From contig NC_135504.1 in assembly GCF_052857255.1 (NCBI RefSeq), positions 146,098,121 to 146,162,120 of the forward strand: a stretch of 64,000 nt of DNA, given 5' to 3'. Both the position numbers and the translations under genes were made by a program. This DNA comes from Amblyomma americanum (Eukaryota > Arthropoda > Arachnida > Ixodida > Ixodidae). Shown here piece after piece: positions 58,941-64,000 of this stretch (position 1 is its first letter; each line of letters opens with the position of its first letter). Under the pieces are notes generated by a model. That model did not search any database. It saw only the letters and a list, made by a program, of their open reading frames with translations, and was not told the origin of the DNA.

Positions 58941-61900
58941 GGCGTGTCACAGGGGCACTTGTGAAACTGATGTGTTCAGATTTACCTCGTTTCGGTCTAA
59001 AACAGCTTGTTTCGTTGAACTAAGCACGAATACATGCTTTTCGCGCAGTTATAAGAGAAAAAAGTTTTGACGCGTATCAGAGGAACACTTGTAAAACCGA
59101 TGTGTTGTGATTTAGCTCGTTTCGGTCTAAAACAGCGTGTTTCGCTGTATTAAGCAAGAATACATGCTTTTCGCGCAGTTATAAGAGAAAAAGTTTTGAC
59201 GCGTGTCACAGGGACACTTTTAATACCAATGTGTTAAGATTTAGCTCGTTTCGGTCTAAAACAGCTTGTTTCGTTGTATTAAGCACGAATACATGCTTTT
59301 CGCGCAGTTATAAGAGAAAAAGTTTTGACGAATATCACGTGGACACTTGTAAAACCGATGTGTTCAGATACAGCTAGTTTTGATATAAAACAGCTTGTTT
59401 CGTTGTATTAAGCACGAATACATGCTTTTCGCGCAGTTATAAGAAAAAAAAGTTTTGACGCGTATCAGAGGAACACTTGTAAAACCGATGTGTTGTGATT
59501 TAGCTCGTTTCGGTCTAAAACAGCTTGTTTCGCTGTATTAAGCAAGAATGCGTGCTTTTCGCGCAGTTATAAGAGAAAACGTTTAGACGCGTATCAGAGG
59601 AACACTTGTAAAACCGACGTGTTCAGATTTACCTCGCTTTGGCATAAAACAGCTTGTTTCGCTGTATTAAGCAAGAATACGTGCTTTTCGCGCAGTTATA
59701 AGAGAAAAAGTTTTGACGCGTGTCACAGGGACACGTGTAAAACCGACGTGTTCAGATTTAGCTTGTTTCGGTCTAAAACAGCTTGATTCGTTGTATTAAG
59801 CACGAATACATGCTTTTCGCGCAGTTATAAGAGAAAAAGTTTTGACGCGTGTCACAGGGACACTTGTAAAACCGATGTGTTCAGATTTAGCTCGTTTCGG
59901 TCTAAAACAGCTTGTTTCGTCGAATTAAGCACGAATACATGCTTTTCGCGCAGTTATAAGAGAAAAAGTTTAGACGCGTATCAGAGGAACACTTGTAAAA
60001 CCGATGTGTTGTGATTTAGCTAGTTTCGGTCTAAAACAGCTTGTTTCGTTGTATTAAGCAAGAATACATGCTTTTCGCGCAGTTATAAGAGAAAAAGTTT
60101 TGACGCGTGTCACAGGGACACTGGTAAAACCGATGTGTTCAGATTTAGCTCGTTTCGGTCTAAAACAGCTTGTTTCGTTGTATTAAGCACGAATACATGC
60201 ATCTGGCGCAGTTATAAGAGAAAAAGTTTAGACGCGTATCAGAGGAACACTTGTAAAACCGATGTGTTGTGATTTAGCTCGTTTCGGTCTAAAACAGCTT
60301 GTTTCGTTGTATTAAGCAAGAATACATGCTTTTCGCGCAGTTATAAGAGAAAAAGATTTGACGCCTATCAGAGGAACACTTGTAAAGCCGATGTGTTGTG
60401 ATTTAGCTCGTTTCGGTCTAAAACAGCTTGTTTCGCTGTATTAAGCAAGAATACGTGCTTTTCGCGCAGTTATAAGAGAAAAAGTTTTGACGCGTGTCAA
60501 AGGGACACGTGTAAAACCGACGTGTTCAGATTTAGCTCGTTTCGGTCTAAAACAGCTTGATTCGTTGTATTAAGCACGAATACATGCTTTTCGCGCAGTT
60601 ATAAGAGAATAGACGCGTATCGGAGGAACACTAGTAAAACCGATGTGTTGTGATTTAGCTCGTTTTGGTATAAAACAGCTTGTTTCGTTGTTTTAAGCAC
60701 GAATACATGCTTTTCGCGCAGTTATAGAAGAAAAAGTTTTGACGCGTATTAGAGGGACACGTTTAAAACTGATGTGTTCAGATTTAGCTCATCTCGGTCT
60801 AAAACAGCTTGTTTCGTTGTATTAGGCACGAATACATGCTTTTCGCGCTGTTATAAGAGAAAAAGTTTTGACGCGTATCAGAGGAGCACTTGTAAAACCG
60901 ATGTGTGGTGATTTAGCTCTTTTCGGTCTAAAACAGCTTGTTTCGTATTATTAAGCAAGAATACGTGCTTTTCGCGCAGTAATAAGAGAAAAAGTTTTGA
61001 CGCGTGTCACAGGGACTCTCGTAAAAACCGATGTGTTCAGATTTACCTCGTTTCGGTCTAAAACAGCTTGTTTCGTTGGACTAAGCACGAATACATGCTT
61101 TTCGCGCAGTTATAAGAGAAAAAAGTTTTGACGCGTATCACACGGACACTTGTAAAACCGATGTGTTCAGATCTAGCTCGTTTTGGTCTAAAACAGCTTG
61201 TTTCGTTGTATTAAGCACGAATGCATGCTTTTCGCGCAGTTATAAGAGAAAAAGTTTTGACGCGTGTCACAGGGACACTTGTAAAACCGATGTGTTCAGA
61301 TTTAGCTCGTTTCGGTCTAAAACAGCTTTTTCGTTGTATTAAGCACGAATACATGCTTTTCGCGCAGTTATAAGAGAAAAAGTTTTAAAGGCATGTCACA
61401 GGGACACTTGTAAAACCGATGTGTTCAGATTTACCTCGTTTCGGTCTAAAACAGCTTGTTTCGTTGGACTAAGCAGGAATACATGCTTTTCGCGCAGTTA
61501 TAAGAGAAAAAAGTTTTGACGCGTATCAGAGGAACACTTGTAAAACCGACGTGTTGTGATTTAGCTCGTTTCGGTCTAAAACAGCTTGTTTCGCTGTATT
61601 AAGCAAGAATACGTGCTTTTCGCGCAGTTATAAGAGAAAAAGTTTTGACGCGTGTCACAGGGACACGTGTAAAACCGATGTGTTCAGATATAGCTCGTTT
61701 TGGTATAAAACAGCTTGTTTCGTTGTTTTAAGCACGAATACATGCTTTTCGCGCAGTTATAGAAGAAAAACTTTTGACGCGTGTTAGAGAGACACTTGTA
61801 AAACCGATGTGCTCAGATTTACCTCATCTCGGTCTAAAACAACTTGTTTCGTTGTATTAAGCACGAATACTTGCTTTTCGCGCAGTTATAAGAGAAAAAG

Positions 61901-62599
61901 TTTTGACGAATATCACGTGGACACTTGTAAAACCGATGTGTTCAGATACAGCTCGTTTTGATATAAAACAGCTTGTTTCGTTGTATTAAGCAAGAATACA
62001 TGCTTTTCGCGCTGTTATAAGAGAAAAAGTTTTGACGCGTGTCACAGAGACACTTGTAAAACCGATGTGTTCAGATTTAGCTCGTTTCGGTCTAAAACAG
62101 CTTGTTTCGTTGTATTAAGCACGAATACATGCTTTTCGCGCAGTTATAAGAGAAAAAAATTAGACGCGTATCGGAGGAACACTTGTAAAACCGATGTGTT
62201 GTGATTTAGCTCGTTTCGGTCTAAAACAGCTTGTTTCGTTGAACTAAGCACGAATACATGCTTTTCGCGCAGTTATAAGAGAAAAAAGTTTTGACGCGTA
62301 TCAGAGGAACACTTGTAAAACCGATGTGTTGTGATTTAGCTCGTTTCGGTCTAAAACAGCTTGTTTCGCTGTATTAAGCAAGAATACATGCTTTTCGCGC
62401 AGTCATAAGAGAAAAAGTTTTGACGCGTGTCACAGGGACACTTGTAAAACCGATGTGTTCAGATTTAGCTCGTTTCGGCCTAAAACAGCTTGTTTCGTCG
62501 TATTAAGCACGAATACATGCTTTTCGCGCAGTTATAAGAGAAAAAGTTTAGACGCGTATCAGGGGAACACTTGTAAAACCGATGTGTTGTGATTTAGCT

Positions 62600-63373
62600 C
62601 GTTTCGGTCTAAAACAGCTTGTTTCGCTGTATTAAGCAAGAATACACGCTTTTCGCGCAGTTATAAGAGAAAAAGTTTTGACGCGTGTCACAGGGACACT
62701 TGTAAAACCGATGTGTTCAGATTTAGCTCGTTTCGGTCTAAAACAACTTGTTTCGTTGTATTAAGCACGAATACATGCTTTTCGAGCAGTTATAAGAGAA
62801 AAAAGTTTTGACGCGTATCAGAGGAACACTGTAAAACCGATGTGTTCAGATTTACCTCTTTTCGGACTAAAACAGCTTGTTTCGTTGTATTAAGCAAGAA
62901 TACATGCTTTTCGCGCAGTTATAAGAGAAAAAGTTTAGACGCGTATCAGAGGAACACTTGTAAAACCGATGTGTTGTGATTAAGCTCGTTTCGGTCTAAA
63001 ACAGCTTGTTTCGCTGTATTAAGCAAGAATACACGCTTTTCGCGCAGTTATAAGAGAAAAAGTTTTGACGCGTGTCACAGGGACACTTGTAAAACCGATG
63101 TGTTCAGATTTAGCTCGTTTCGGTCTAAAACAACTTGTTTCGTTGTATTAAGCACGAATACATGCTTTTCGAGCAGTTATAAGAGAAAAAAGTTTTGACG
63201 CGTATCAGAGGAACACTGTAAAACCGATGTGTTCAGATTTACCTCTTTTCGGACTAAAACAGCTTGTTTCGTTGTATTAAGCACGAATACATGCTTTTCG
63301 CGCAGTTATAAGAGAAAAAGTTGTAAAGGCGTGTCACAGGGGCACTTGTGAAACTGATGTGTTCAGATTTACC
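62600..63373. repeat. Tandem duplication of a three-monomer block
   Basis: The rare variants AATACACGC (62641 and 63028), TTTTCGAGCAG (62781 and 63168) and a one-base-short GGAACACTGTAAAACC recur 387 bp (3 x 129) apart. Confidence 0.8.
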
Positions 63374-64000
63374 TCGTTTCGGTCTAACAGCTTGTTTCGT
63401 TGAACTAAGCACGAATACATGCTTTTCGCGCAGTTATAAGAGAAAAAAGTTTTGACGCGTATCAGAGGAACACTTGTAAAACCGATGTGTTGTGATTTAG
63501 CTCGTTTCGGTCTAAAACAGCTTGTTTCGCTGTATTAGGCAAGAATACATGCTTTTCGCGCAGTTATAAGAGAAAAAGTTTTGACGCTTGTCACAGGGAC
63601 CCTTGTAAAACCGATGTGTTCAGATTTAGATCGTTTCGGTCTAAAACAGCTTGTTTCGTCGTATTAAGCACGAATACATGCTTTTCGCGCAGTTATAAGA
63701 GAAAAAGTTTTGACGCGTATCAGAGGAACACTTGTAAAACCGATGTTTTGTGATTTAACTCGTTTCGGTCTAAAACAGCTTGTTTCGCTGTATTAAGCAA
63801 GAATACATGCTTTTCGCGCAGTTATAAGAGAAAAAGTTTTGACGCGTGTCACAGGGACACTTGTAAAACCGATGTGTTCAGATTTAGCTCGTTTCGGTCT
63901 AAAACAACTTGTTTCGCTGTATTTAGCAAGAATACGTGCTTTACGCGCAGTTATAAGAGAAAAAGTTTTGACGCGTGTCACAGGGACACGTGTAAATCCA

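Larger units (their letters stand above)
49946..64000. repeat. 129-bp satellite array, block 4
   Basis: 14 kb of monomers without PLE. It begins as the B2 and B6 flank, repeats 17.2-19.9 kb, then shows short local HORs (53-56 kb), a copy of the 5-kb HOR satellite (56.2-58.9 kb) and a more irregular stretch to the window end. No gene seen; the array runs off the edge. Confidence 0.96.

Overview
The window is eukaryotic heterochromatin. About 44.3 kb of the 64 kb is one tandem satellite with a 129-bp monomer (roughly 340 copies). The remaining 19.7 kb is twelve copies of two Penelope-like retroelement (PLE) fragments, six of each, here called PLE-A (about 921 bp) and PLE-B (about 2361 bp). I see no host gene, rRNA, tRNA, CRISPR array or bacterial-type operon. 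The PLE proteins, with an RT palm carrying YVDD followed by a C-terminal GIY-YIG endonuclease reading GVVY...Y(I/V)GQTGRC, look like those abundant in tick genomes. An ixodid tick or another arachnid is my best guess, but it rests on remembered resemblance, not a search.

Layout. Satellite 1-5785; PLE-A1 5786-6707; PLE-B1 7052-9413; satellite to 13484; A2 13485-14405; B2 14750-17110; satellite to 33685; A3 33686-34606; B3 34951-37311; A4 38025-38945; B4 39161-41521; A5 42237-43157; B5 43373-45733; A6 46449-47369; B6 47585-49945; satellite to 64000. A and B always occur as an ordered pair, separated by 344 bp (pairs 1-3) or 215 bp (pairs 4-6, one 129-bp monomer fewer).

Organisation is nested. 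Monomers differ at linked sites that largely alternate, giving a 258-bp dimer. Dimers and rarer variants are arranged in higher-order repeats (HORs) of about 4.9-5.3 kb, 7.4-7.7 kb and exactly 4212 bp. The PLE pair is part of the last two. All six A copies share one frameshift and all six B copies share two stop codons, the same ends and the same target-site duplications. Each PLE therefore inserted once, already defective or soon disabled, and was then copied as part of the array by unequal exchange, not by retrotransposition.

Both PLE families have the same form: a minus-strand, 5'-truncated body joined to a shorter plus-strand copy of the same element's 3' part. The ends form inverted repeats, 120 bp in A and 760 bp in B. 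Each arm carries a TATA sequence 33-34 nt before a TCAGTT initiator-like site, followed at once by GTAAGT or GTGAGT, and each points outward into the satellite. The main hypothesis is that PLE insertions amplified inside a satellite HOR supply divergent promoters, and a long hairpin in B, that could transcribe the array. This is inferred from sequence only.
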